Translations under genes and position numbers: made by a program | From: G963666705 sp963666705 | Lineage (GTDB): Bacteria; Pseudomonadota; Alphaproteobacteria; CADEGL01 | Assembly: GCA_963666705.2 (NCBI GenBank) | Contig: CAXXKO010000009.1 | Location: forward strand, 310,001 to 374,000 | Length of the DNA stretch: 64,000 nucleotides | Direction of reading: 5' to 3' | Shown: positions 16,293-23,940 of the stretch, piece after piece | Numbering within the stretch: position 1 is the first letter of the stretch | How the letters are laid out: each line of letters starts with the position of its first letter | The notes under the pieces: generated by a model | The model's database searches: none | Told to the model about the DNA's origin: nothing | Seen by the model: the letters and a program-made list of their open reading frames with translations, nothing else

Positions 16293-17119
16293 GCGCCGAG
16301 CCCCGACAGCAGGCTCATGTACGACTTGGCGGACGTCATCGCGACCCGGGCGCGCGGCAGATACGGATAGACGTCGAGGTTGAGCCTCGGGCGGCCGCCG
16401 CTCGATGGCGGCACAGTACCAGGTGCTTCACCGCATCAAAGCCGATTGCGCCGAGCCGCAGGGCGTCGCCGACCGCACCCTCGACCTCCTCGAGCCGGAA
16501 GGTCTCCAGTAGACGGAGCACCTGGACGTACTCGCGCTTGCCTGCCTTGCCCATACGAGCTTCGAGGAGCCGCCGCAGAGTGATGAAGGCCTCGGGCAGG
16601 TCCCAGCCCGCCAATGGCGCGGCCTGGTCGAGGGCGCCGATCTTCTGCTCGATCAAGGGCAGGTAATGCAGCGGGTCGAAGATCAGGTCCTCGCTGTCGT
16701 AGGGACCGGCGGTGCCGGGCGATCACCTCGGCCCCGCAGCTGATCACCACCTCATCGACGTAGCCCCGGATGTAGCACCTCACGGTGGCCGTAGGCCACG
16801 GGCACGGAATAGTCGTTGCTGCGGTAACGCACCAGCGACAGCGAACTCGCCCGTCCAGGGCGCTTATCGCAGGCATCATGGGAGCAGGCGGCAATGGCAA
16901 GAGAACTTGACGATCCCGCTCGAGAGCGCTCGCCGATGGTCTCCTTGTGGCCCCGCAGCCGCGCCGCCTGGCGCCGGCGGCACTGTTCGGCGAGAGCATC
17001 GTTGAGGGCCGCGAAGCTCTCGGCACGCGGGACGGGGACCAGGAAGTTCCGCCGGATGAAGCCGACCAGTCCCTCGACCTTGCCCTTGTCGTTGCCCTTG
17101 CCCGGCCGGCCGAACCTGT
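16289..17119 (-). pseudogene. istA: Frameshifted and truncated istA (C-terminal half)
   Basis: Matches the C-terminal ~280 codons of istA at 3343-4169. It carries frameshifts (GAGCCTCGGGCGG, GTAGGGACCGG, CGGATGTAGCACC, GAGAGCGCTC) and lacks the N-terminal half, including HTH and first catalytic Asp. The N-terminal side is replaced by unrelated DNA at 17120-17288. Confidence 0.88.
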
Positions 17120-17288
17120 ACGATTCCACGCGAGACCCAGCGCCGAAGCTCCAAAGGCGTCAAATCATCCCGTATCTTGAGTGCTGATCCCATGACATCC
17201 CCCACATCTGGTGGGAGACCATAGAATCACAATCCGCCATCATCCGCCATCAATGAATATCCCGAGAGTCAATTCAGGCGCTCACTGG
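17120..17288 (-). other. Junction segment with a possible transposase N-terminal fragment
   Basis: Unique DNA between the broken IS21 and the right copy of segment R. On the minus strand an ATG at 17193 reads MGSALKIRDDLTPLELRRW before the junction, which resembles the first residues of IS630-type transposases, with palindromic CCCCCACATCTGGTGGGAG just outside. It is probably the edge of another mobile element lost by recombination. Confidence 0.4.
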
Positions 17289-17504
17289 TATAAGCTGTTA
17301 AAAAGTAAGAGATAGAGATATTTCCGAATTGCAGCAATGCGGAAATATCATGCCTCCCCGGCACAGCGCCGCTCGGCGCGGGAGCGGGGTGCGAATGCGC
17401 GCCAAAACGGGTGCGAACGACCCGGAAATGTCAAGATTCGTTAAGGTGTTTAGCGATAAATATGTATGATACCAATACGTTAATAAATCCGGCCTGAAAC
17501 CTTG
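17289..17504. repeat. Segment R, right copy
   Basis: A 216-bp near-identical direct repeat of 15114-15331 with about six small differences (GAATTGC for GCATTGC, AAAACGGG for AAAGACGGG, TGTATGATACC for TGTGTGATATC). It continues into ATAATCCTTGACATG, the upstream region of the aminopeptidase gene. TTGACA at 17512-17517 may be its -35 box; a -10 is not clear. Confidence 0.9.
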
Positions 17505-17689
17505 ATAATCCTTGACATGTCCCACTCGACCCCGGCCACAATCGCCTATATGGGGATGCGATCCTAACGTGTCAAGGGGTGAGTCCGGCTGGCGGATAGC
17601 CCCGCGCGCCCCCCGCGCCCCGGGCTTGTCTGCCGGCCTCCGCCCACCTAGCCTTTGGGCAGGCGGCGAACGGGCATGGGGGAGAGCGA

Positions 17690-19729
17690 ATGACGGCTGA
17701 TGGAGTGGTCTACGAGGGTGACGAAGACCTCGCGCGGGCGCTCGCCGATGCCGGGGCGACGATGGGCCTGGACCCGGTCAAGGCACTGATCGCCGGCGTG
17801 GCCGCCGCGCCGGACGGGACCGACGAAGCCGCCTGGACCCGGCTCGTGACGCCCGAGCCGGGCCCCCGTCTCGTGGCCCAGCTTCTGGCGCTCAAGGCGG
17901 CGCTCGCCGCCGCCGGGGGCGGCGGCTCCCCCGAACCGGCCGTTCGTCTCGCCGCCCTGCGCGCGCGGCTTTCGGAGGCTGGGTACACGGGCTTCCTCGT
18001 GCCGCACGCGGACGAGCACCAGAACGAGTTCCTGCCCCGGCGGGCCGAGCGGCTCGCCTGGCTCACGGGCTTCACCGGGTCGGCCGGCCTCGCCGTCATC
18101 CTCGCGGACGCGGCCGCCATCTTCGTCGACGGCCGCTACACGCTTCAGGTCCACGACCAGGTGGAAGCGGGCCTCTACGAGACCCTGCACCTGACCGAGG
18201 CACCGCCCGCGGACTGGATCGCCGCGCATCTCCCGGCGGGTGGCCGCCTGGCCTACGACCCCTGGCTGCATACGCCGAGCGAAGTCGAGCGCATGCGAGC
18301 CGCCTGCGCCCGGACCGGGGCCGCGCTCGTGCCCTCGGAGGCCAATCCGCTCGACGCCGTCTGGCGCGACCAGCCGCCGCCGCCGATCGCCCCCGTCGTG
18401 CCCCACGATATTCGCTTCACCGGCACCGGCTCGGCGGAGAAGCGCCGGGAGATCGCCGCCGGGCTCGAGCGGCGCAAGGCCGATGCCGCCGTGCTTTCGA
18501 CGCCCGCCTCGATCGCCTGGCTCCTCAACATCCGCGGCGGCGACGTGCCGCGCACGCCGCTCCCCCTGGGCTTCGCCATCCTCGTGCCGGACGGCCGCGT
18601 GCGCCTCTTCATGGATGGGCGCAAGGCGGCGCCGGAGCTGGCCCAGCATCTCGGCCCCGACGTGACCCTCGCCGAGACGACGGCATTCGGCCCGGCGCTC
18701 GACGCGCTGGGCGCCGCGGGCGCGCGCGTCCTGGCCGACCCGGCGAGCGCCCCCGCCTACGTCTTCAACCGGCTCGAGGACGCGGGCGCGCGCATCTTGA
18801 GAGGTGACGACCCCTGCACGCTCCCCAAAGCCGTCAAGACGGCGGTCGAGATCGCCGGCGCGCGCGCCGCGCATCTGCGCGACGGGGCCGCGCTCACCCG
18901 CTTCCTCGCCTGGCTCGCGGCGACGGCGCCCGCCGGCGGGGTGAGCGAGGTCGGCGCGGCCACGGAGCTCGCCGCCCTGCGGGCCGAGGGCGAGCATTTC
19001 CGCGACCTGAGCTTCGACACCATCTCGGGCGCCGGCGCCAACGGGGCCATCGTGCACTACCACGCGACACCGGACAGCGCCCGGATGCTTGCACCCGGCA
19101 TGCTCTATCTCGTGGATTCGGGCGGTCAGTACCTCGACGGCACCACCGACGTGACACGCACCGTCTTCATCGCCGGCAACGACGCCATCCCCCCGAACGG
19201 CGCGCGCGACCGCTTCACCCGGGTGCTCAAGGGCCATATCGCCATCGCCACGGCGCGCTTCCCCGCCGGCACGGCGGGCGTGCAGCTCGACACGCTCGCG
19301 CGCCAGGCCCTGTGGGCGGCCGGCGTCGATTACGACCACGGCACCGGGCACGGCGTGGGCAGCTATCTCGGCGTCCACGAGGGGCCGCAGGGCATATCGA
19401 AACGCCCGGGCGGCGCGCCGCTCGAGCCCGGCATGATCGTCTCCAACGAGCCCGGCTATTACAAGACAGGCGCCTACGGCATCCGCATCGAGAACCTGGT
19501 CACCGTGGTCGAATGCCCGGCTCCGCCGGGCGCCGAGCGCGACCTCCTGGCTTTAGAGACCCTGACCCTGGCGCCCATCGACCTGGCCCTCGTCGATGGG
19601 TCCCTCCTCACGCGGGAGGAGGCGGCCTGGCTCGATGCCTACCACGCCCGGGTGCGCGAGGCTCTCGGGCCGCTGCTCGACGACGCGACGGCCGTGTGGC
19701 TCGCCGAGGCGACGCGGGCGGTCGCCTGA
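17690..19729 (+). CDS. pepP: Aminopeptidase P family (M24B) Xaa-Pro aminopeptidase
   Basis: A 679-residue cytosolic metallopeptidase that removes N-terminal residues before proline. Creatinase-like domains (about 85-400) precede the pita-bread catalytic domain. The dimetal ligands are visible in YLVDSGGQYLDGTTDVTR (two Asp), GTGHGVGSYLGVHEGP (His), NEPGYYKTGAYGIRIEN (two Glu). The start at 17690 has GGGGAGAG before it. The first ~80 residues precede the usual family N-terminus (PAVRLAALRARLSEAG), an unusual extension. The DUF123 gene starts 7 bp after the stop. Confidence 0.93.
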   Translation: MTADGVVYEGDEDLARALADAGATMGLDPVKALIAGVAAAPDGTDEAAWTRLVTPEPGPRLVAQLLALKAALAAAGGGGSPEPAVRLAALRARLSEAGYTGFLVPHADEHQNEFLPRRAERLAWLTGFTGSAGLAVILADAAAIFVDGRYTLQVHDQVEAGLYETLHLTEAPPADWIAAHLPAGGRLAYDPWLHTPSEVERMRAACARTGAALVPSEANPLDAVWRDQPPPPIAPVVPHDIRFTGTGSAEKRREIAAGLERRKADAAVLSTPASIAWLLNIRGGDVPRTPLPLGFAILVPDGRVRLFMDGRKAAPELAQHLGPDVTLAETTAFGPALDALGAAGARVLADPASAPAYVFNRLEDAGARILRGDDPCTLPKAVKTAVEIAGARAAHLRDGAALTRFLAWLAATAPAGGVSEVGAATELAALRAEGEHFRDLSFDTISGAGANGAIVHYHATPDSARMLAPGMLYLVDSGGQYLDGTTDVTRTVFIAGNDAIPPNGARDRFTRVLKGHIAIATARFPAGTAGVQLDTLARQALWAAGVDYDHGTGHGVGSYLGVHEGPQGISKRPGGAPLEPGMIVSNEPGYYKTGAYGIRIENLVTVVECPAPPGAERDLLALETLTLAPIDLALVDGSLLTREEAAWLDAYHARVREALGPLLDDATAVWLAEATRAVA

Positions 19730-19736
19730 GCGCCGG

Positions 19737-20234
19737 GTGCCCCACGGCCTCACACGGGATCCCGAAAGCCTCCCGGCGGAGCCCGGGGCCTACCTGCTGG
19801 CCATTCGCCTCGGCCGCGCCCGCCGGCTGGCGATCGCCCGCCTGGGCGCCCCCCGTCTCGCGGCCGGGCTCTACCTCTACGCCGGCAGTGCCCGCGGGCC
19901 GGGCGGAATCCGGGCACGGGTGCGGCGGCACCTGCGGCGCGACAAGCGGCATCACTGGCACGTCGATCACCTGGTCGCGGCGGGCCGTGTGGTGGGGGTC
20001 TGGGGCCGGCCCGGCGCGCGGGAATGCACCCTCGTGCGCCGGCTGCTTACAGTCCGCGGGGTCGAGGTCCCGGCCCCCGGCTTCGGCAGCTCCGACTGCC
20101 GGACATGCGCCGCGCACCTGCTGTCGCTCGCGGCCGACGTAGAGATCGACGCCGTCCTCGCGGCGCCGCGGGGGGCGCCGGCGCTTGCTATTATACATAG
20201 CGTAATTCCGGTGGTCACTCTCCCGGGCCTATGA
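19737..20234 (+). CDS. DUF123 / GIY-YIG-like nuclease-family protein
   Basis: A 165-residue protein beginning at a GTG (VPHGLTRDPESLP). It contains GAYLLAIRL, AGLYLYAGSARGPGGIRARVRRHL and KRHHWHVDHL (about 17-80), the pattern of DUF123 (Uri-superfamily GIY-YIG) proteins. Conserved Cys/His residues follow (ECTLVRRLL, FGSSDCRTCAAHLL). A nucleic-acid nuclease role is likely by family only. It overlaps no neighbour and is probably cotranscribed with pepP. The last ~15 residues (HSVIPVVTLPGL) run into the IS110 region, so the native C-terminus may have been replaced. Confidence 0.78.
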   Translation: MPHGLTRDPESLPAEPGAYLLAIRLGRARRLAIARLGAPRLAAGLYLYAGSARGPGGIRARVRRHLRRDKRHHWHVDHLVAAGRVVGVWGRPGARECTLVRRLLTVRGVEVPAPGFGSSDCRTCAAHLLSLAADVEIDAVLAAPRGAPALAIIHSVIPVVTLPGL

Positions 20235-20283
20235 TGCGGGGTCACGAGTAAGCGCCCCAATAGGCAAACCAAGGAGAGTGACC
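20211..20283 (+). promoter_or_regulatory. Leader stem that pairs with the IS110 transposase ribosome site
   Basis: GGTCACTCTCC (20211-20221) is the exact reverse complement of GGAGAGTGACC (20273-20283). The latter contains the ribosome-binding site and ends at the base before the ATG of the transposase. The 51-nt loop has further complementary runs (GCGGGG / CCCC). This could repress translation or form part of an IS110 non-coding RNA. Confidence 0.55.
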
Positions 20284-21318
20284 ATGACGGAGTATGTTGG
20301 GTTTGACGTATCGAAGGAAGAGACGGCGTTTTGCGTGAAGGACGTGGCGGGAAAGATATTGGCGCGCGGCAAGGTTGCGACCGATCCGAGGGCGCTGTTC
20401 GCAGCTTTGCGGGAGCATTGTCCGTGCCCTGGCCGTATCGTTCTGGAGACGGGTACGCTGAGTGGCTGGCTGGCGCGGGATCTGGGCCGGCTGGGGGTCT
20501 CGGTCGATGTGATCGACGCGCGCCATGCGAACGCGGTGATGCGCCTTCAGCACAACAAGACGGATGCGAACGACGCCGAGCTCTTGGCGGAGATCGCGCG
20601 CACGGGGTTCTGCCGCCCTGTGGCGGTGAAGATCGAGGTGGCGCAAGAGGCGCGGGCACTTCTCAAGGCGCGCTGTCATCTGGTGCGCCAGCGGCGCGAT
20701 ACGGAGAACGCGATCCGTGGCCTGTTGGGGTCGTTGGGCCTTCGCTTTCCCAAGGGATCGGGCAAGCTGGCCGGACGCGTCCGCGAGGCGTTGGAGGGGC
20801 GTCCCGAGCTGAAGGTGATGATCGAGCCGCTTCTGTCCGCGGCGGCGGCGCTGGGCCGCGAGATCGGGCGGCTGGACGAGGCGGTCGTGGCGCGGGCGAA
20901 AGGCTCTCCGGCCTGCCGTTTGCTGATGAGCACGCCGGGGGTGGGGCCGGTGACGGCGCTGGCCTATGTGGCGACCATTGGCGAAGCGGAGCGGTTCGCC
21001 AAATCGCGCACGGTGGGCGCCTATGTGGGGCTCACGTCGCGGCGCTGGCAGTCGGGTGGGATGGACTATTCGGGGCGCATCTCGAAACACGGCGACGCCA
21101 TGCTGCGGGCGCTGCTCTACGAGGCCGCCAACAGCCTGCTGACGGTGGTGCGCCGGGCCCATCCGCTGAAGGACTGGGCACGCCGGATCAAGAGGCGGAC
21201 CAGCCACAAGAAGGCCTGCGTGGCGCTGGCGCGCCGGCTGGCGGTGATCCTGCACCGGATGCTGATCACCGGCGAAGCCTTCCGCTGGCCGGAAAAGGAG
21301 GCGAGCGCCACGGCATAG
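20284..21318 (+). CDS. IS110-family transposase (DEDD)
   Basis: A 344-residue transposase. The N-terminal RuvC-like DEDD domain shows EYVGFDVSKE (Asp), IVLETGTLSGWL (Glu) and NKTDANDAELLAE (two Asp). The C-terminal Transposase_20 domain has TPGVGPVTALAYVATIG and a conserved Ser-containing region (QSGGMDYSGRISKHGDAMLR). AAGGAG at 20271-20276 precedes ATG 20284; a GTG two codons earlier is possible. The gene appears intact. Confidence 0.93.
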   Translation: MTEYVGFDVSKEETAFCVKDVAGKILARGKVATDPRALFAALREHCPCPGRIVLETGTLSGWLARDLGRLGVSVDVIDARHANAVMRLQHNKTDANDAELLAEIARTGFCRPVAVKIEVAQEARALLKARCHLVRQRRDTENAIRGLLGSLGLRFPKGSGKLAGRVREALEGRPELKVMIEPLLSAAAALGREIGRLDEAVVARAKGSPACRLLMSTPGVGPVTALAYVATIGEAERFAKSRTVGAYVGLTSRRWQSGGMDYSGRISKHGDAMLRALLYEAANSLLTVVRRAHPLKDWARRIKRRTSHKKACVALARRLAVILHRMLITGEAFRWPEKEASATA

Positions 21319-21501
21319 CTGGATAAGGAGAAGAGAGAGTTCCGCGAGAAGCGGAAGACCCGTCCCCGCCGGGACGATGGCCGAGGCGATCCCGCCCGCC
21401 TGGTTGCTAAGCGGACAGCCGTTCGCGATTGCGTCTAATACCTTGGGAGGCCGAAGCCAAAGGGCACTATCATGAAGCGACCCGGCGGACCCGCCGGGAA
21501 G
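21319..21501. other. IS110 downstream non-coding DNA
   Basis: No gene is seen. It contains GGCGATCCCGCCCGCC and ACCCGGCGGACCCGCCGGG, which can form GC-rich hairpins. It may be the right end of IS110 or relic sequence. Confidence 0.5.
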
Positions 21502-21647
21502 ACTTCGCAGACAACCGTGTTCCCGGCGGAGACAAGGGTCCGGAAGGGCTTGACCAACGAACCGGAATTAGACAACTTCGCAGACAACCGTGTTCCCGGC
21601 GGAGACAAGGGTCCGGAAGGGCTTGACCAACGAACCGGAATTAGACA
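21502..21647. repeat. Two tandem copies of a 73-bp unit
   Basis: The unit starts ACTTCGCAGACAACCGTGTT and ends GGAATTAGACAA. Both copies appear identical, with a period of 73 bp. It lies between the IS110 downstream DNA and the split B repeat, and no coding function is seen. Confidence 0.92.
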
Positions 21648-21676
21648 ACCAACGGCCCATAAGAATGACCCATTGT

Positions 21677-22989
21677 CACTAGTGTCCGGTTAAAAATCGA
21701 ATGAATTCAATTGGTTGGTTATTTGCGAAGCATTGCATCTGTTTTCGTCTCCCGCAAGTGCTTGATGTATGGGCATTTTCTCGAAGAGGGTCACCGAGAG
21801 GATCTGTAACAAAGTGTAGAGCGAGGCGTCCAGGTCGAGGCGCTTCTTGACGATGGCGACGAGGACGTAGACCGAGACGGCAATCCAGATCTGCGTCTTC
21901 ACCGCGTTCTCCGACGTGCCGTAGAACTGCTTGATCCGAAGATGCTGCTTGATCCACTTGAAGAAGAGTTCCACCTGCCAGCGGCTTTTGTAGAGCGCGC
22001 AGATGGTGGCGGCCGGAAGCGAGAAGTTGTTGGTGATGAAGACCAGCGTCTTGCCGGACTCGGGGTCCTTGAAGCGGATGCGCCGCAGAAGTTCGGGGTA
22101 ATCCTGACGGGTGTAGAAGCCGTCCAGGGAGATGGTCTGGTCGCAAATGATGCCGGTCGAGCGATCCGTCGGCGCCGAATAGACGCGATGAGCATCGATG
22201 TTCGACTTGGCACGCGTGACGAAGAAGGCCCCGGCTTGGTGCAACACATAAAGGCGGGCAAAGTCGACGTAGCCACGATCCACGACGTAGATGGCTCCGG
22301 CTTCCGGCAAGAGCATATCGAGGGCATGAACGTCGTGCAGCTTGCCATCCGAGATGTGGATAAAACTCGGAATGTTGCCCCGCAGGTCGAGCAGCGTGTG
22401 CATCTTCACCGCCGCCTTGGTGGTGCGGAAGTGCGCCCACGGAAAGACCGACAGGCACAGAGCGATGGTCGTCGAGTCCAGGGCGTAGACGGTATTGGTC
22501 AGGTCCAACCCCAGTTCTTCGTCGACGTACAGCGTCCTCGCCTGGGTGATGAGCCGCTGGGCCAACGCCGCATGGATACGCCAGTCGCGCCTTTCGTTGG
22601 CATCGGCCAGCGTCGAGCGCCGGACCGGCTGGCGGAAGCCCATGTGATAGAGTTTCGATGCGTGGACCGAGAGGCAGGTCTCGATGTCGCGCAGGCTTTC
22701 CCGGTAGGTCAGCTGGGCGAAGGCCATGGACCGGTATTGCTCGGCGCAGGAAAGCGTCCGGACCCGGTGATCGCCGCCATACCGGTCGACGATCCGCGTG
22801 AAAGTAGTCCATGGCAGGAAGTCCATGAGCTGAGCGAACAGGGTCTTGCCGGTGTTCATGAGCATCTCCTCGGAGAAACTCCGAAAAGTGCTCCATCCAA
22901 TTCAAATCGACACCATGCATTTTCGCTTCAAACCCCGCAGAAATCCTGGCTCTCAAAGCCAGCACCGCTCAGTTAACCGGACAGCAGTG
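21677..22989 (-). mobile_element. IS4-family insertion sequence
   Basis: A 1,313-bp element. The ends are CACTAGTGTCCGGTTAA and, inward from the right, CACTGCTGTCCGGTTAA. A perfect 9-bp target duplication ACCCATTGT lies at 21668-21676 and 22990-22998. It is inserted in a B repeat and carries one intact transposase gene. Confidence 0.92.
21690..22859 (-). CDS. IS4-family transposase (DUF4372 + DDE_Tnp_1)
   Basis: A 389-residue transposase starting MNTGKTLFAQLMDFLPWTTF. The N-terminal DUF4372-type region is followed by the DDE core: YALDSTTIALCL (Asp, about 130), YVVDRGYVDFARL (Asp, about 195), and the IS4 signature YKSRWQVELFFKWIKQHL (Glu, about 295). The frame is complete. AGGAG lies just upstream of the start (GAGATGCTCATG also offers an ATG two codons earlier). 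Confidence 0.93.
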   Translation of the reverse strand: MNTGKTLFAQLMDFLPWTTFTRIVDRYGGDHRVRTLSCAEQYRSMAFAQLTYRESLRDIETCLSVHASKLYHMGFRQPVRRSTLADANERRDWRIHAALAQRLITQARTLYVDEELGLDLTNTVYALDSTTIALCLSVFPWAHFRTTKAAVKMHTLLDLRGNIPSFIHISDGKLHDVHALDMLLPEAGAIYVVDRGYVDFARLYVLHQAGAFFVTRAKSNIDAHRVYSAPTDRSTGIICDQTISLDGFYTRQDYPELLRRIRFKDPESGKTLVFITNNFSLPAATICALYKSRWQVELFFKWIKQHLRIKQFYGTSENAVKTQIWIAVSVYVLVAIVKKRLDLDASLYTLLQILSVTLFEKMPIHQALAGDENRCNASQITNQLNSFDF

Positions 22990-23113
22990 ACCCATTGTAT
23001 GTTCCCTCAAACGCCGGGCGGGCGCATCCGCGCCCTTGGCTTACCTCGCATGAGCTCGGGCGCGCGGTCGCGTTTGCCAGCGGTCGATGAGTCAAGCTCA
23101 TCGGCCGCTGGTA

Positions 23114-23713
23114 TTACTGCCCGGGCGCGCCAGCCGAGAGCAGCTGGAACAGGGTGACCTGGTCCGGAAGGCCGGTCGCCTCGAACCCCGCCGATTGCTG
23201 GAACGCGGCCATCGCCGCCTTCGTGCCCGGGCCGTAGTCGCCGTCGACGCCGCCCTGGTAGAAGCCCCCGTCCGTGAGGGCCTGCTGGATGCGCCGCAGG
23301 GTGGCGTCATAGAGGTAGGCTTGGCGGCCGCCGAGATCGACGGGCTTGAGCAGCGAGGGCTCGTGCGGGCGCCCGTCCATCAGCGAATCGACCATGCCCC
23401 GGATGACGAGGATGATATTTACCGTGGGGCTCGTCTGGCAATGGGTTTTGAGGAGGGCGGCGAAGAGGTCGGTTTGCTGCCACGGCGTGATGTCGTAGGT
23501 CTCCGGCGTCAGCGCGTTGGTCGCCGTCAGGTAGCCCTCGATCCAGCCGCCGACCGAATAGTAGACCGGCCCTTTTTCCGCCGCCGCCTTGAGATAGTCG
23601 GCGCAGGTCGCCCGTCCCACGCCCTCGACGGCGAAGCGCCCCTGACTGTCCGCGGCGAAAGCCGACATGGGCGCGACGAGGGCGGCCAGCATGGCAATGG
23701 CGAAGCGTCTCAT
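23114..23713 (-). CDS. Exported protein with C-terminal peptidoglycan-binding domain
   Basis: A 199-residue protein with a signal peptide (MRRFAIAMLAALVAPMSAFA, cleavage after AFA). A middle region holds two Cys (ATCADYLKA and KTHCQTSP) resembling small periplasmic HdeA-like or Rap1a-like domains. A PG_binding_1 domain follows at about 135-195 (LRRIQQALTDGGFYQGGVDG, YGPGTKAAMAAFQQ). It probably binds cell wall in the periplasm; no catalytic residues are seen. GGGAG precedes the ATG at 23713. B repeats lie on both sides, and the TAA stop abuts one directly. Confidence 0.72.
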   Translation of the reverse strand: MRRFAIAMLAALVAPMSAFAADSQGRFAVEGVGRATCADYLKAAAEKGPVYYSVGGWIEGYLTATNALTPETYDITPWQQTDLFAALLKTHCQTSPTVNIILVIRGMVDSLMDGRPHEPSLLKPVDLGGRQAYLYDATLRRIQQALTDGGFYQGGVDGDYGPGTKAAMAAFQQSAGFEATGLPDQVTLFQLLSAGAPGQ

Positions 23714-23732
23714 GGTTGGCTCCCTTTTCTTA

Positions 23733-23906
23733 TACCGACCGGCCTTAAGGGAGACCGATCGTATGATCCCTCAAGCGCCGGGCGGCCGCCTCCGCGGCCT
23801 CGGCTTCTTATATCGCTCAAGCGCCGCTCAGGCTGGCCTCGCATAAGCTCGGGCACCCACGCGGCGCTTGCCAGACGGCGATGAGTCGAGCTCATCGCCG
23901 TCTGAT
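23733..23906. repeat. B-family intergenic repeat, copy 3
   Basis: Starts TACCGACCGG and ends near CTGATATTA, with the AGACGGCGATGAGTCGAGCTCATCGCCGTCT hairpin arms near the right end. It occupies the gap between the tldD stop and the start of the peptidoglycan-binding gene and could terminate tldD transcripts. Confidence 0.85.
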
Positions 23907-23940
23907 ATTACGTCCCCGCGCCCCAGGCCGGGGGGCCGAC

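Larger units (their letters stand above)
15332..17119 (-). mobile_element. Decayed IS21 copy, truncated at its right side
   Basis: Begins TGTCAATGGCGGAGC like the intact IS21 at 2391. It stays alignable to it until GAACCTGT at 17119 (matching 4169), where istA is cut off and no right terminal repeat remains. Differences from the intact copy are mostly single-base gains and losses (about 20), with very few substitutions. Both genes are therefore broken. Confidence 0.9.
20211..21318 (+). mobile_element. IS110-family insertion sequence (core; outer ends not resolved)
   Basis: Contains an intact IS110 transposase gene. As is usual for IS110, there are no clear terminal inverted repeats or target duplication, so boundaries are uncertain. 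The non-coding part upstream of the gene is short (about 75-95 bp) and strongly structured. Downstream there are about 180 bp of unexplained DNA (21319-21501) before a tandem repeat. A bridge-type guide RNA, known for IS110 elements, would have to come from one of these non-coding parts. Confidence 0.85.
21646..23116. repeat. B-family repeat, copy 2, split by IS4
   Basis: Left part 21650-21676 (CAACGGCCCATAAGAATGACCCATTGT) aligns with the start of copy 1. After the IS4, 22990-23116 continues (ATGTTCCCTCAAACGCCGGGCGG) to the CGATGAGTCAAGCTCATCGG hairpin and the end GGTATTA. The right end touches the TAA stop of the gene at 23114-23713. Confidence 0.75.

Noticed and set aside
21502..21647. Tandem repeat considered as a CRISPR remnant
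   Set aside because: There are only two units with no spacer between them and a 73-bp period, and no cas genes are nearby.
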